Source: Streptomyces sp. NBC_01353
GTDB lineage: Bacteria > Actinomycetota > Actinomycetes > Streptomycetales > Streptomycetaceae
DNA: 64,000 nt
Assembly: GCF_036237275.1 (NCBI RefSeq)
Contig: NZ_CP108352.1
Coordinates: 6,882,001-6,946,000, forward strand
Direction of reading: 5' to 3'
In this document: positions 1-8,811 of the stretch, one piece after another
How positions within the stretch are numbered: the stretch's first letter is position 1
Layout: each line of letters opens with the position of its first letter
Program-made: the position numbers and the translations under genes
The notes under the pieces: model-generated
Database searches by the model: none
What the model saw: the letters and a program-made list of their open reading frames with translations, nothing else
Told to the model about the DNA's origin: nothing

Positions 1-893
1 GCCTGCTGGACGGCCTCCTCCGGGTCCGGCACCGACAGCTTGGCAAGACCGGCCCGCACGTCCGTGTCCTCCAGGGCCGTATGCCCCTTCAGCGCGGCCC
101 GTTCGAGCAGCCAGGCCACCAGGGCGACGGCGCGGCGGGGGTCGCCGGGACCGCACTCCGCACCGAGCAGGGCCCGCGCGAAGCCGTCCGCGTGCTCGGG
201 CTGGACCCCTGGCACCGAGAGCAGCTGCCAGGGGTCCTCGCGCAGCGCCTCGGCGGCTCCCTCGCCGAACACCGTGGCGACCTGGCCGGTCAGCGACTCC
301 GGCGCCCCACCGCGCGCCAGGACGTCCCGCACGGCCGCCAGTGTCTCGGCGGAGGCCGCCGCCCTCTCGACCGGGGCCGGGCGCACCGTCGTGACCGGTG
401 CCGCCGCGGGGGCCGGGCGCCGGGATTCGGGCTCGGGCGCGTCCAGGAGCGCGCCGACCGACTTCGTGCCGCTCTCCACGGCCCGTACCGCGGCGAGCAG
501 ATCGGCCGCCTTGCCGCTGAGCTTGGTGCCCGCGGCCACGGGTCCTTCCTTCTCCGCCTTGCGCCGCTCGATCCGGGCCCGCAACTCCCGCTGCGCGGCG
601 AGCTCGGCCTGAGCCTCCGAAAGCTCGGCGGCGGCCTTCGCCTCCCCGCCCTCGGCGGCGGCCTCACCATCGGCCTCGGTATCGGCATCGGCATCGGCCG
701 GCTCGTCCTGCGTCGACGCCGCGCCCATGGCCGACGCGGCGTCGTCGGCGTCGGCCTCCGTCGGCGCGTCGGCGGCACCCGCACGGGCCTCGCCGCCGTC
801 AGCACCCTCCACGGGGCGCTCGGTCGTGGCCTCGTCCTCGCCCGGCGCGGGCTCGGCTGCCTCGGGAGGGGTCTCCCGGGAAGGCTCGGTCAC
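1..893 (-). CDS. RecD2-like helix-hairpin-helix protein, N-terminal part
   Basis: This gene runs off the left edge; 297 codons from a GTG at 893 are visible. Residues 1-90 are a low-complexity Ala/Glu/Asp-rich acidic tail. Residues 90-115 are a charged helix. From about 180 the protein is globular, and residues 218-290 contain the pattern DPWQLLSVPGV, then a segment rich in GH and L. This resembles the helix-hairpin-helix part of RecD2-type helicases (DPY-L---GIGF--AD-IA ... GH--L). The start is supported because GTG overlaps the TGA of the upstream aldo/keto reductase as GTGA, which implies translational coupling. I infer an ATP-dependent DNA helicase or related ATPase; the ATPase motifs would lie outside the window, so the function is not proven. 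Confidence 0.6.
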   Translation of the reverse strand, partial: MTEPSRETPPEAAEPAPGEDEATTERPVEGADGGEARAGAADAPTEADADDAASAMGAASTQDEPADADADTEADGEAAAEGGEAKAAAELSEAQAELAAQRELRARIERRKAEKEGPVAAGTKLSGKAADLLAAVRAVESGTKSVGALLDAPEPESRRPAPAAAPVTTVRPAPVERAAASAETLAAVRDVLARGGAPESLTGQVATVFGEGAAEALREDPWQLLSVPGVQPEHADGFARALLGAECGPGDPRRAVALVAWLLERAALKGHTALEDTDVRAGLAKLSVPDPEEAVQQ

Positions 894-1876
894 AGGGTGC
901 TCCAGTCCTGGTCCGGATAGCGGTGCACGGGCGCAGACACGTCGTCGAGCGCCCGGCAGATCTCGTCAGGAAGACTAAGGCTCTCCACTGACAACGCGGC
1001 CGTGAGCTGCCGCGCGTTGCGCGCGCCGACGATCGGGGCGGTCACCCCGGGGCGGTCGCGCACCCAGGCGAGCGCCACCTGGAGCGGCGTCGTCGCCAGG
1101 CCGTCCGCCGCCGTCGCGACGGCGTCCACGATCCGGCTCGCCGCCTCGTCCAGGTACGGCTCCACGAACGGAGCCATGGTCTCCGAGCCGCCCCGGGAGT
1201 CCGTCGGGGTGCCCTGCCGGTACTTGCCCGTCAGCACCCCACGGCCCAGCGGCGAGGACGGCAGCAGGCCTATCCCCAGGTCGAGGGCGGCCGGCAGCAC
1301 CTCCCGCTCCACGCCCCGCTGCAGCAGTGAGTACTCCATCTGCGTCGCCGCCAGCCGCGTCCGCGCCGCGCCCGTGGCGCCGAGCTGCCAGGTCCCCGCC
1401 TTCGCCAGCTGCCACCCGCAGAAGTTGGACACCCCCACATACCGCGCCCGTCCACTGCTCACCGCGATGTCCAGCGCCTGGAGGGACTCCTCGAGCGGGG
1501 TGTGCGGATCGAAGGCGTGGAGCTGCCACAGATCCACGTGGTCGGTGCCGAGGCGGGCCAGGGAGGCGTCGAGCGCGGCCAGGAGATGCCCGCGCGAACC
1601 GTCCATCCGGCGGTCGGGATCCGGCACGCTGCCCGCCTTCGTGGAGATGACGAGATCGCGCCGGGGCACCAGCCGCTCCATGAGCTGCCCGAGCACGTAC
1701 TCCGCCTCGCCGCCGCCGTACACGTCCGCGGTGTCGACCAGCGTGCCGCCCGCGTCCCAGAACGCCTTCAACTGGTCGGCGGCGTCGTGCTCGTCGGTGT
1801 CCCGGCCCCACGTGAGGGTGCCGAGTCCGATCCGGGATACGCGCAGGCCGGTACGTCCGAGATGCCTCTGCTCCAT
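890..1876 (-). CDS. Aldo/keto reductase
   Basis: A 328-residue NAD(P)H-dependent oxidoreductase of the AKR superfamily, which reduces carbonyl compounds in the cytosol. The family opening is present (RHLGRTGLRVSRIGLGT), as is the catalytic tetrad: Asp48 and Tyr53 in DTADVYG, Lys80 in STKAG and His120 in LWQLHAFD. A longer reading back to 1972 exists, but the family normally starts at MEQRHLGRTG, so ATG at 1876 is chosen. No strong Shine-Dalgarno is visible. The stop overlaps the start of the RecD2-like gene by 4 bp, so the two are probably one transcript. The substrate cannot be told from sequence. Confidence 0.9.
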   Translation of the reverse strand: MEQRHLGRTGLRVSRIGLGTLTWGRDTDEHDAADQLKAFWDAGGTLVDTADVYGGGEAEYVLGQLMERLVPRRDLVISTKAGSVPDPDRRMDGSRGHLLAALDASLARLGTDHVDLWQLHAFDPHTPLEESLQALDIAVSSGRARYVGVSNFCGWQLAKAGTWQLGATGAARTRLAATQMEYSLLQRGVEREVLPAALDLGIGLLPSSPLGRGVLTGKYRQGTPTDSRGGSETMAPFVEPYLDEAASRIVDAVATAADGLATTPLQVALAWVRDRPGVTAPIVGARNARQLTAALSVESLSLPDEICRALDDVSAPVHRYPDQDWSTL

Positions 1877-1933
1877 GGGCGCGAGATTACTGGCCAAGAC
1901 CCCACGCGGAGAGAGGCTGTGGACAACCTCCCC

Positions 1934-1963
1934 CTGACGGATCGCGTACCCGCGCGCTAGAGT
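1934..1963 (+). promoter_or_regulatory. Promoter of the LLM oxidoreductase gene
   Basis: CTGACG at 1934-1939, an 18-bp spacer, then TAGAGT at 1958-1963. This is close to the HrdB consensus TTGAC(A/G)-N17/18-TAnnnT and lies about 40 bp before the gene start. It is a prediction by pattern only. Confidence 0.5.
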
Positions 1964-1978
1964 CCGGGCCAAGGGACG

Positions 1979-1992
1979 TTACTGATCAGTAA
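1979..1992. promoter_or_regulatory. Perfect 14-bp palindrome, TetR-type operator candidate
   Basis: TTACTGATCAGTAA is a perfect inverted repeat placed between the -10 box (1958-1963) and the ribosome-binding site (1991-1998) of the LLM oxidoreductase gene. TetR/AcrR-family operators are often of the type TTAC...GTAA. A repressor bound here could block transcription. No TetR gene lies in the window. Confidence 0.5.
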
Positions 1993-2005
1993 AGAGGGTG
2001 TGGTC

Positions 2006-3055
2006 ATGAGGCTCGGCATCAACCTCGGCTACTGGGGCGCCGGTATGGACGGCGACAATCTCGCCGTCGCGCAGGAGGCGGACCGCCTCGGCTACGACGT
2101 GTGCTGGGCCGCCGAGGCGTACGGCTCCGACGCGCCGACCGTGCTCTCCTGGGTGGCCGCCAAGACCGAGCGGATCGACGTCGGCTCCGCGATCATGCAG
2201 ATCCCGGCGCGCCAGCCCGCTATGACGGCGATGACCGCCGCCACCCTCGACTCGCTCTCCGGGGGCCGGTTCCGTCTCGGCCTCGGCGTCTCGGGACCGC
2301 AGGTCTCCGAGGGCTGGTACGGCGTCAAGTTCGACAAGCCGCTGGCCCGCACGCGCGAGTACGTCGAGATCGTCCGCAAGGCCATGTCGCGCGAGCGGCT
2401 CACGTATGAGGGCGAGCACTGGACGCTCCCGCTGCCGGACGGCCCGGGCAAGCCCATCAAGCTCACGGTCCACCCGCAGCGCGAGCACATCCCGCTCTAC
2501 ATCGCCGCGATCGGCCCGAAGAACCTGGAGCAGACCGGCGAGATCGCCGACGGCGCGCTGCTGATCTTCCCCTCCGCCGAGCACCTGGAGGAGACCGCGC
2601 TGCGTCACCTCCGCGCGGGCCGCGAGAAGGCCGGGCTGACCATGGACGGCTTCGACGTCCACCCCACGCTGCCTCTCGCCCTCGGCGACGACATCGACGC
2701 CCTCGCCGACATCTTCCGTCCGTACACCGCCCTGTACGTGGGCGGCATGGGCAGCCGCAAGCAGAACTTCTACAACCAGCTCGCGCAGCGCATGGGCTAC
2801 GAGAAGCAGGCCGCCGAGATCCAGGACAAGTACCTGGCGGGCGACAAGACCGGCGCGGCCGCCGCCGTACCGCGGCAGCTGATCGACCAGACCACCCTGC
2901 TCGGTTCCGTCGAGCGGATCGCCGACCGGATGAAGGCGTACGCGGAGGCCGGTGTCACCACCCTCACCCTCGCCCCGGCCGGCTTCACCCTCGACGAGCG
3001 GCTCGCGGCGCTGCGGGCGGGCACCGAGGCCCTGGAGCGGGCGGGCCTCGCCTAG
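2006..3055 (+). CDS. LLM-class F420-dependent oxidoreductase
   Basis: A 349-residue luciferase-like (TIM-barrel) oxidoreductase. It starts with MRLGINLGYWGAGM and carries the conserved SGGRFRLGLGVSGPQV segment of the F420-dependent LLM group, the subgroup related to methylenetetrahydromethanopterin reductase. Such enzymes use reduced F420 or FMN; the substrate is unknown. ATG at 2006 is preferred to the GTG at 2000 because AAAGAGGG (1991-1998) is then spaced 7 nt from the start. It is monocistronic, followed by a hairpin, and sits divergently from the aldo/keto reductase gene. A TetR-like palindrome lies in its leader. Confidence 0.85.
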   Translation: MRLGINLGYWGAGMDGDNLAVAQEADRLGYDVCWAAEAYGSDAPTVLSWVAAKTERIDVGSAIMQIPARQPAMTAMTAATLDSLSGGRFRLGLGVSGPQVSEGWYGVKFDKPLARTREYVEIVRKAMSRERLTYEGEHWTLPLPDGPGKPIKLTVHPQREHIPLYIAAIGPKNLEQTGEIADGALLIFPSAEHLEETALRHLRAGREKAGLTMDGFDVHPTLPLALGDDIDALADIFRPYTALYVGGMGSRKQNFYNQLAQRMGYEKQAAEIQDKYLAGDKTGAAAAVPRQLIDQTTLLGSVERIADRMKAYAEAGVTTLTLAPAGFTLDERLAALRAGTEALERAGLA

Positions 3056-3078
3056 GGGGAGTCCGGCGGGAAAGTCTG

Positions 3079-3120
3079 CGGCCGTGGTGGGGGCTCGGGG
3101 GGTCTTCCCCGCCACGGCCG
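3079..3120 (+). terminator. Hairpin terminator after the LLM oxidoreductase
   Basis: A 12-bp stem pairs 3079-3090 with 3109-3120, with one G-U pair, directly after the stop codon. There is no long T run, as is common in Streptomyces. Confidence 0.5.
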
Positions 3121-3280
3121 TCATGCAGCACAACGCGCCACGGAGCTCCTGGTTACGAGCGCGGCGTTCCTTCTTTCGGCCGAGTCCCTCGCCGCTCGTG
3201 TTGCCCACTCGCCGGTACCGCATTTGACTCGTTCTCTGCGGACGTGCGGCGTGCGGCCGCCCGCATGGGAGGTGGCAGCA

Positions 3281-4066
3281 ATGCTCACGGCCAAGGGCCT
3301 GTTCCAAGAAATCATCGACAACGACGAGTCCTTCCGGCTCTTCTGCTCCATCGCCGCCAGCGGCGAGTCCCAGGGCGGCTGGGAGAACGCACGGATCGCG
3401 GCCCTGGTCGCGCCGGGGATGCGGGATCTCGCCCCCAAGATCACCCGGCACGGGGCCGACGAGGACAAGCACGGCCGGATCTTCAACGCCCTGCTGAAGA
3501 AGCGCGGCCTCGAGCCCGTGCCGGTTCCGCCGGAGACCGACTACACGATGCTCCTCGAACAGCGCGGCATCGGCCTCGCCCACGACAAGCTCCGCCGCGA
3601 CGAGCCGCTGACCGAGCAGGACATCGTCGTCTACCTCGCGCACAGCCGGGTCACCGAGCAACGGGCCGCGGACCAGATGGACATGCTGGTCAAGTACTTC
3701 GGGGACCACCCCGAGCTCGGCAAGGCCATCCACATGATCGACAACGACGAGGCGAACCACCTCGCCTACTGCCACGAGGAGCTGCTGCGCCTCGCCCACG
3801 CCGGACACGGCCGGCTCATCCAGCGCACCCTGCGGGAGTCCGCGCTCGCCGAGATCAAGGTCTACCGTGACGTGAGCCTCGCCGTGATGAGCCACATGGG
3901 CCGCATCCTGGCCTGGCCCAAGGCCAAGTCGGCCGCCCTCGCCGCCGGGATCCACGGCATGTACGCGTGGGAACGGGCCGTCGGCTGGCACAAGATGGTC
4001 GGCCTCGAAATGCCCGAACGGCGCAACGCGCTGGGAGGCCCCATGACGCCCGCTCCCGCGTTCTGA
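3281..4066 (+). CDS. Ferritin-like domain protein
   Basis: A 261-residue, mostly helical protein of the ferritin-like superfamily. Candidate carboxylate-bridged metal ligands lie in helices: the Glu/His-rich segments TRHGADEDKHGRIF and MIDNDEANHLAYCHEEL fit the ExxH pattern of di-iron four-helix bundles. ATG at 3281 is chosen because GGAGGT (3268-3273) sits 7 nt upstream; a longer in-frame reading from 3224 adds a basic tail with no support. It is convergent with corA. The exact role (oxidase, oxygenase or storage) is unknown; similar Streptomyces proteins are annotated only as ferritin-like. Confidence 0.75.
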   Translation: MLTAKGLFQEIIDNDESFRLFCSIAASGESQGGWENARIAALVAPGMRDLAPKITRHGADEDKHGRIFNALLKKRGLEPVPVPPETDYTMLLEQRGIGLAHDKLRRDEPLTEQDIVVYLAHSRVTEQRAADQMDMLVKYFGDHPELGKAIHMIDNDEANHLAYCHEELLRLAHAGHGRLIQRTLRESALAEIKVYRDVSLAVMSHMGRILAWPKAKSAALAAGIHGMYAWERAVGWHKMVGLEMPERRNALGGPMTPAPAF

Positions 4067-4090
4067 ACCACCGGGCCCGTGGCGCCGTGG

Positions 4091-5074
4091 CTACATCCAG
4101 CCGCGGCGCTTGAACAGCCGGTAGAGACCGACCTCGATACAGACCATCACCAGGATCACGGCCGGATACGCCCAGGCCCATGTGAGTTCCGGCATGTGCT
4201 CGAAGTTCATGCCGTAGATCCCCGCGACCATCGTGGGGACCGCGGCCATGGCCGCCCACGCCGAGATCTTCCGCACGTCGTCGTTCTGCCTTACGCCCAT
4301 CTGCGCCAGATGCGCCGCCAACACGTCCGAGAGCAGCTGGTTCAGGCCCTCCACCTGCTCGTTGACGCGGAGAAGATGGTCGCTGACATCCCGGAAGAAG
4401 GGCTGCGCGTGCTGGTTCACGAACGGCACGGCCCCGGTCGCGAGCCTCTCCACCGGCGCCGCCAGCGGGCCCGCGGCCCGGCGGAACTCGAGCACCTGGC
4501 GCTTGGCGGTGTAGATCCGCTCCGCCGTGCTCCCCGGGTTCCCGCCGGTCGGCTCGAACACATCCGCCTCCAACTCCTCCAGGTCCACCTGGAGCTCGCC
4601 GACCACCTCGATGTAGTGGTCGACCACCGCGTCACTGATCGCGTACAGGACGGCCGTCGGGCCGTGCCGAAGCACGTCCGGATCGGCCTCCAGCCGGCGG
4701 CGTACGGCGGCCAGGGGCGCGCCCTCGCCGTGCCGGACCGTCACCACGAACGAGTCGCCGACGAAGACCATCAGTTCGCCCGTGGAGACCCGGTCGCTCT
4801 TCGGCTCGTACACCACCGGCTTGAGGACCATGAAGAGCGAGTCGTCGTAGACCTCCAGCTTGGGCCGCTGATGGGCCTTCAAGGCGTCCTCGACGGCCAG
4901 CGGATGCAGCGCGAACTCGGCCGAGACGTGATCGAACTCGGCCTCCGTCGGCTCGTACAGCCCCACCCACAGGAACGCGTCGCCGGTCGCCCTCGCCTCC
5001 TCCAGGGCGTCGGACAGGTCGGCGGGGCCGTCCTTGCGGCGCCCGTCGCGATAGATGGCGGAATCCACGATCAC
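4091..5074 (-). CDS. corA: Magnesium and cobalt transporter CorA
   Basis: A 327-residue CorA-family divalent cation channel of the inner membrane. The N-terminal two thirds is the soluble alpha/beta and long-helix domain. The C-terminus has two transmembrane helices, with the signature Gly-Met-Asn at 288-290 (YGMNFEHMPEL) at the end of TM1, and a basic C-terminal tail (LFKRRGWM). GTG at 5074 starts the conserved N-terminus VIVDSAIYRDG; a longer frame continues upstream but runs into the divergent phosphatase gene's region. The family forms pentamers importing Mg2+. Confidence 0.92.
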   Translation of the reverse strand: MIVDSAIYRDGRRKDGPADLSDALEEARATGDAFLWVGLYEPTEAEFDHVSAEFALHPLAVEDALKAHQRPKLEVYDDSLFMVLKPVVYEPKSDRVSTGELMVFVGDSFVVTVRHGEGAPLAAVRRRLEADPDVLRHGPTAVLYAISDAVVDHYIEVVGELQVDLEELEADVFEPTGGNPGSTAERIYTAKRQVLEFRRAAGPLAAPVERLATGAVPFVNQHAQPFFRDVSDHLLRVNEQVEGLNQLLSDVLAAHLAQMGVRQNDDVRKISAWAAMAAVPTMVAGIYGMNFEHMPELTWAWAYPAVILVMVCIEVGLYRLFKRRGWM

Positions 5075-5164
5075 GCGGCGTATTCTTCCCCGCCCGCCCC
5101 CGTCCCGCACACGTGCGTGCACCCGAATCGTCCACAGGCCCGCCCACGCGCGCGTGCGGCCACC

Positions 5165-5170
5165 TACCCT
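5165..5170 (+). promoter_or_regulatory. -10 box placed for a leaderless transcript
   Basis: TACCCT at 5165-5170 is 7 nt before the ATG at 5178. No clear -35 is seen. With this spacing, transcription would start at or next to the start codon. Confidence 0.3.
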
Positions 5171-5177
5171 TGCCGCC

Positions 5178-5867
5178 ATGGCCACGCTGATCCTCGTCCG
5201 CCACGGACGCTCCACCGCCAACACCTCAGGGGTCCTCGCCGGACGGCTGCCCGGGGTCGCCCTCGACGAGCGGGGGGCCGCGCAGGCCGCCGCGCTGCCC
5301 GGGCGACTGGCCGGGGTGCCGCTCGCCGCCGTCGTCTCCAGCCCGCTGCAGCGCTGCCGCGAGACAGTGCGACCGCTCCTCGACGCACGCCCGGAGCTGC
5401 CGTTCCACACCGACGAGCGCATCAACGAGTGCGATTACGGCGACTGGTCCGGTCGCAAGCTCGCCGAACTGGGCGACGAACCGCTGATGGGGGTCGTCCA
5501 GGCCCACGCCTCCGCCGCGACCTTCCCCGGCGGCGAGTCGATGCGCGCCATGCAGGCGCGCGCCGTCGACGCCGTACGGGACTGGAACGCCCGGATCGAG
5601 GCCGAGCACGGCGAGGACGCCGTCTACGCGATGTGCTCGCACGGAGACGTCATCAAGTCGATCGTCGCCGACGCCCTCGGGATACACCTCGACCTCTTCC
5701 AGCGCATCCATGTCGACCCCTGCTCCGTCACCGCCATCCGCTACACGCGGCTGCGCCCGTTCCTCGTACGCCTCGGCGACACCGGCGACTTCACCGCGCT
5801 CGCCCCACGCGAGAGCGGCGACACGGGCGGGGCCGCGGAGGTCGGGGGCGGTGCGGGCGCACCGTGA
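5178..5867 (+). CDS. Histidine phosphatase family protein (MSMEG_4193-like)
   Basis: A 229-residue member of the histidine phosphatase (phosphoglycerate mutase-like) superfamily. It opens with the catalytic RHG motif, LILVRHGRSTAN, and carries the second conserved His in MCSHGDVIK. It is the first of three neighbouring genes (with DUF3090 and a kinase-like protein) that occur together in Actinobacteria; the phosphatase member is the MSMEG_4193-type putative phosphomutase. Substrate unknown. ATG at 5178 starts exactly at the family N-terminus; there is no Shine-Dalgarno, which fits leaderless translation. A longer in-frame reading from 5055 overlaps the start of corA and is not supported. Confidence 0.88.
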   Translation: MATLILVRHGRSTANTSGVLAGRLPGVALDERGAAQAAALPGRLAGVPLAAVVSSPLQRCRETVRPLLDARPELPFHTDERINECDYGDWSGRKLAELGDEPLMGVVQAHASAATFPGGESMRAMQARAVDAVRDWNARIEAEHGEDAVYAMCSHGDVIKSIVADALGIHLDLFQRIHVDPCSVTAIRYTRLRPFLVRLGDTGDFTALAPRESGDTGGAAEVGGGAGAP

Positions 5868-5880
5868 TCCATCCGCGCAG

Positions 5881-5886
5881 TAGGGT
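5881..5886 (+). promoter_or_regulatory. -10 box before the DUF3090 gene
   Basis: TAGGGT, 58 bp before the GTG start at 5945, matches the TAGnnT -10 form seen repeatedly in this window. No convincing -35 is visible. Confidence 0.3.
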
Positions 5887-5944
5887 GGACGGGCCGCTGT
5901 AGCGCGGGCCTCCACCACTGTCGAGACTCAAGGGAGTCAGGGAC

Positions 5945-6535
5945 GTGTCCCGTCAGGTGTTCCTCTACGACCCACCGGAGCGTTTCGTGGCCGGCACGGT
6001 CGGGCTGCCTGGCCGCCGTACGTTCTTCCTGCAGGCGTCCGCGGCGGGCCGGGTCACCAGCGTGGCCCTGGAGAAAACCCAGGTCGCCGCGCTCGCCGAA
6101 CGCATCGACGAGCTCCTCGACGAGGTCGTGCGCCGCACCGGCGGTAACGCCCCGGTCCCGGCCGTCGCCCCCGCCGACATCGCGGACACCGCTCCCCTCG
6201 ACATCCCCGTCGAGGAGGAGTTCCGGGTCGGCACGATGGCGCTCGCCTGGGACGGCGAGGAACAGCGCATGATCGTCGAGGCCCAGGCGCTGGTCGAACT
6301 CGACGCAGAGACCGACGAGGACCTCGCCGAGGCCGAGGAGCGGATGCTCCAGGACGAGGAGAACGGTCCGCCGATGCTGCGCGTCCGCCTCACCGGCGCC
6401 CAGGCAAGGGCCTTCGCCAAGCGCGCCCTCGACGTGGTCAACGCCGGCCGGCCGCCGTGCCCCCTGTGCAGCCTCCCGCTCGACCCCGAGGGTCATGTGT
6501 GCCCGCGCCAGAACGGATACCGACGCGGCGCATGA
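5945..6535 (+). CDS. DUF3090 family protein
   Basis: A 196-residue conserved actinobacterial protein, the middle member of the phosphatase/DUF3090/kinase-like trio. It begins [19 protein letters not shown] and ends with a cysteine cluster, [15 protein letters not shown], that looks like a small zinc-binding site (CxxC followed by a third Cys). The middle is acidic. GTG at 5945 has AGGGAG at 5931-5936. Its TGA overlaps the next ATG as ATGA, so the two are translationally coupled. The biochemical role is not known; I infer that it works with the kinase-like protein. Confidence 0.88.
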   Translation: MSRQVFLYDPPERFVAGTVGLPGRRTFFLQASAAGRVTSVALEKTQVAALAERIDELLDEVVRRTGGNAPVPAVAPADIADTAPLDIPVEEEFRVGTMALAWDGEEQRMIVEAQALVELDAETDEDLAEAEERMLQDEENGPPMLRVRLTGAQARAFAKRALDVVNAGRPPCPLCSLPLDPEGHVCPRQNGYRRGA

Positions 6536-7335
6536 GCGGTCCCGACAACCGGGCGGTCATCGACCTGCTCATCAAAGGGGAGCTGACCGTCCGCGGCCAG
6601 GTCCGCGAGGCCTCCAACGCGGTGCTCCTCTGCTCCGTCGCCCACGCCGGGGAAGAGGCCTCCTGCGTCTACAAGCCCGTGGCGGGCGAGCGACCGCTCT
6701 GGGACTTCCCCGACGGCACCCTCGCTCAGCGCGAGGTCGCCGCCTACGAGCTCTCCGAGGCCACCGGCTGGGGACTCGTACCGCCCACCGTGCTGCGCGA
6801 CGGCCCGTACGGCGAGGGCATGGTCCAGCTGTGGATCGAGGCCGACCCCGCCGCGAGCCTGCTGGCGCTCACCGAGGACGAGCAGGCGGGGGAGGGCTGG
6901 AAGGCCGTCGGCCCCGCCCAGGTCGGCGAGGACCGCACCGCGCTCCTCGTCCACGCCGACAGCCCCGAACTGCGCCGACTCGCCGTCCTGGACGCGGTCA
7001 TCAACAACGGGGACCGCAAGGGCGGGCATCTGCTGCCCGCCCCGGACGGACGTCTGTACGCCATCGACCACGGTGTGACCTTCAACGTGGACGACAAGCT
7101 GCGCACCCTGCTGTGGGGCTGGGCGGGCGAGGAGCTGCCCGCCGAGGCCACCGAGGTGCTGGAGCGACTGGGCGACTCCCTGGCCCCCGGCACGCCGCTC
7201 ACCACCCGGCTGGCGGAGCTGCTCACCGCGGCCGAGGTGGACGCCCTGCGCGGCCGGGTGAGCGCCCTGCGCGCCACCGGCCGGCACCCCGAGCCGTCCG
7301 GGCAGTGGCCGGCGATCCCCTGGCCACCGGTCTGA
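6532..7335 (+). CDS. PI3/4-kinase-like protein of the DUF3090 trio
   Basis: A 267-residue actinobacterial protein distantly related to phosphatidylinositol 3/4-kinases. Kinase-like features are visible: [19 protein letters not shown] (ATP-binding lysine region), [13 protein letters not shown] (catalytic-loop-like, with the Asn-x-Asp pattern) and YAIDHGVTF (metal-binding Asp). It overlaps the DUF3090 stop by 4 bp (ATGA) and precedes mshC by 143 bp. A phosphatase and a kinase-like protein encoded together suggest phosphorylation and dephosphorylation of a shared target; that is inference. Confidence 0.85.
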   Translation: MSGPDNRAVIDLLIKGELTVRGQVREASNAVLLCSVAHAGEEASCVYKPVAGERPLWDFPDGTLAQREVAAYELSEATGWGLVPPTVLRDGPYGEGMVQLWIEADPAASLLALTEDEQAGEGWKAVGPAQVGEDRTALLVHADSPELRRLAVLDAVINNGDRKGGHLLPAPDGRLYAIDHGVTFNVDDKLRTLLWGWAGEELPAEATEVLERLGDSLAPGTPLTTRLAELLTAAEVDALRGRVSALRATGRHPEPSGQWPAIPWPPV

Positions 7336-7466
7336 CCGATCGGATCCGGCCAACCCCGACTCGTGGCTCGCACCCCCAGGGGGTATGCACGATCGGCCGC
7401 GAGCTGCAAGAGCGCCTTGTCGGCCAAGATCCCGGATCCGGTTCGTATCCGGAACAGGTGTCCGGT

Positions 7467-7472
7467 TACGCT
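7467..7472 (+). promoter_or_regulatory. -10 box of mshC, leaderless spacing
   Basis: TACGCT lies 6 nt before the ATG of mshC at 7479, and there is no Shine-Dalgarno in between. This is the geometry of a leaderless mRNA, common in Streptomyces. Confidence 0.4.
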
Positions 7473-7478
7473 CAGGTC

Positions 7479-8708
7479 ATGCATGCCTGGCCCGCTTCTG
7501 AGGTCCCCGCCCTGCCCGGCAAGGGCCGCGACCTCCGGATCCACGACACCGCGACCGGCGGGCGAGTGACCCTCGCCCCCGGCCCCGTCGCCCGTATCTA
7601 CGTCTGCGGCATCACGCCGTACGACGCGACCCACATGGGTCACGCGGCGACCTACAACGCGTTCGACCTCGTTCAGCGCGTGTGGCTCGACACCAAGCGG
7701 CAGGTCCACTACGTCCAGAACGTCACCGACGTGGACGATCCGCTCCTGGAGCGGGCCCTGCGCGACGGCATCGACTGGGTCGGCCTGGCCGAGCGCGAGA
7801 CCGCCCTGTTCCGCGAGGACATGACCGCCCTGCGGATGCTGCCGCCGCAGCACTACATCGGCGCCGTCGAGGCCATACCGGGCATCGTGCCGCTCGTCGA
7901 GCGGCTGCGGGACTCCGGCGCCGCGTACGAGCTCGAGGGCGACATCTACTTCTCCGTGGAGGCCGACCCGCACTTCGGCCAGGTGTCGAACTACGACACG
8001 GAGCTGATGCGCCACCTCTCCGCCGAGCGCGGCGGCGACCCGGACCGCCCGGGCAAGAAGAACCCGCTCGACCCGATGCTGTGGATGGCCGCCCGCGAGG
8101 GCGAGCCGAGCTGGGACGGCGGCAGCCTCGGCTCCGGCCGCCCCGGCTGGCACATCGAGTGCGTCGCCATCGCCCTCGACCACCTGGGCATGGGCTTCGA
8201 CGTACAGGGCGGCGGATCGGACCTGATCTTCCCGCACCACGAGATGGGCGCCTCCCACGCGCAGTCGCTGACCGGCGAGTTCCCCATGGCCAAGGCGTAC
8301 GTCCACGCCGGCATGGTCGCCCTGCACGGCGAGAAGATGTCCAAGTCCAAGGGCAACCTCGTCTTCGTCTCCGCGCTCCGCCGTGAGGGCGTCGACCCGG
8401 CCGCCATCCGCCTCGCGCTGCTCTCGCACCACTACCGCGCAGACTGGGAGTGGACCGACCAGGTCCTCCAGGACGCGGTGAACCGGCTCGACCGCTGGCG
8501 CGCCGCCGTCTCCCGCCCCGACGGCCCGTCCGCCGACGCGCTCGTGGAGGAGATCCGGGAGGCCCTCGCCGACGACCTCGACGCGCCCACCGCGCTCGCG
8601 GCCGTCGACCGCTGGGCGGAGCGCCAGAGCGCCGAGGGCGGCACGGACGAGTCCGCGCCCGGCCTCGTCTCCCGCGCCGTCGACGCTCTGCTCGGCGTGG
8701 CCCTGTAG
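7479..8708 (+). CDS. mshC: L-cysteine:1D-myo-inosityl 2-amino-2-deoxy-alpha-D-glucopyranoside ligase MshC
   Basis: A 409-residue mycothiol biosynthesis enzyme. It joins cysteine to GlcN-Ins in an ATP-dependent step before acetylation by MshD. It is a cysteinyl-tRNA synthetase paralogue: the HIGH-like motif is in [15 protein letters not shown] and the KMSKS motif in [11 protein letters not shown]. The predicted zinc ligands are Cys43 (YVCGITPY), the Cys of GWHIECVAI and the His of FPHHEM. The length equals typical MshC (about 410), and it lacks the C-terminal anticodon-binding extension of CysS. The upstream in-frame extension is rejected because the family begins [11 protein letters not shown] very strong terminator follows. 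Confidence 0.96.
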   Translation: MHAWPASEVPALPGKGRDLRIHDTATGGRVTLAPGPVARIYVCGITPYDATHMGHAATYNAFDLVQRVWLDTKRQVHYVQNVTDVDDPLLERALRDGIDWVGLAERETALFREDMTALRMLPPQHYIGAVEAIPGIVPLVERLRDSGAAYELEGDIYFSVEADPHFGQVSNYDTELMRHLSAERGGDPDRPGKKNPLDPMLWMAAREGEPSWDGGSLGSGRPGWHIECVAIALDHLGMGFDVQGGGSDLIFPHHEMGASHAQSLTGEFPMAKAYVHAGMVALHGEKMSKSKGNLVFVSALRREGVDPAAIRLALLSHHYRADWEWTDQVLQDAVNRLDRWRAAVSRPDGPSADALVEEIREALADDLDAPTALAAVDRWAERQSAEGGTDESAPGLVSRAVDALLGVAL

Positions 8709-8738
8709 AAAGCGCTCCCGCGCAACTCTCTTCCAGGC

Positions 8739-8777
8739 AACCGCCCTTGGACTTCTCGGTGAAGTCCAAGGGCGGTT
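8739..8777 (+). terminator. Strong intrinsic terminator of mshC
   Basis: A perfect 17-bp inverted repeat, 8739-8755 with 8761-8777, and a 5-nt loop TCGGT, followed by CCGTTTTG. It is one of the best hairpins in the window and ends the mshC transcript before the glycosidase gene. Confidence 0.85.
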
Positions 8778-8811
8778 CCGTTTTGTCCTGGCTCCGTGCT
8801 CGTTTCTGCGC

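Noticed and set aside
3121-3280. A second promoter with TTGACT (3224-3229) for the ferritin-like gene
   Set aside because: No -10 of acceptable spacing follows, so it was not listed as a promoter.
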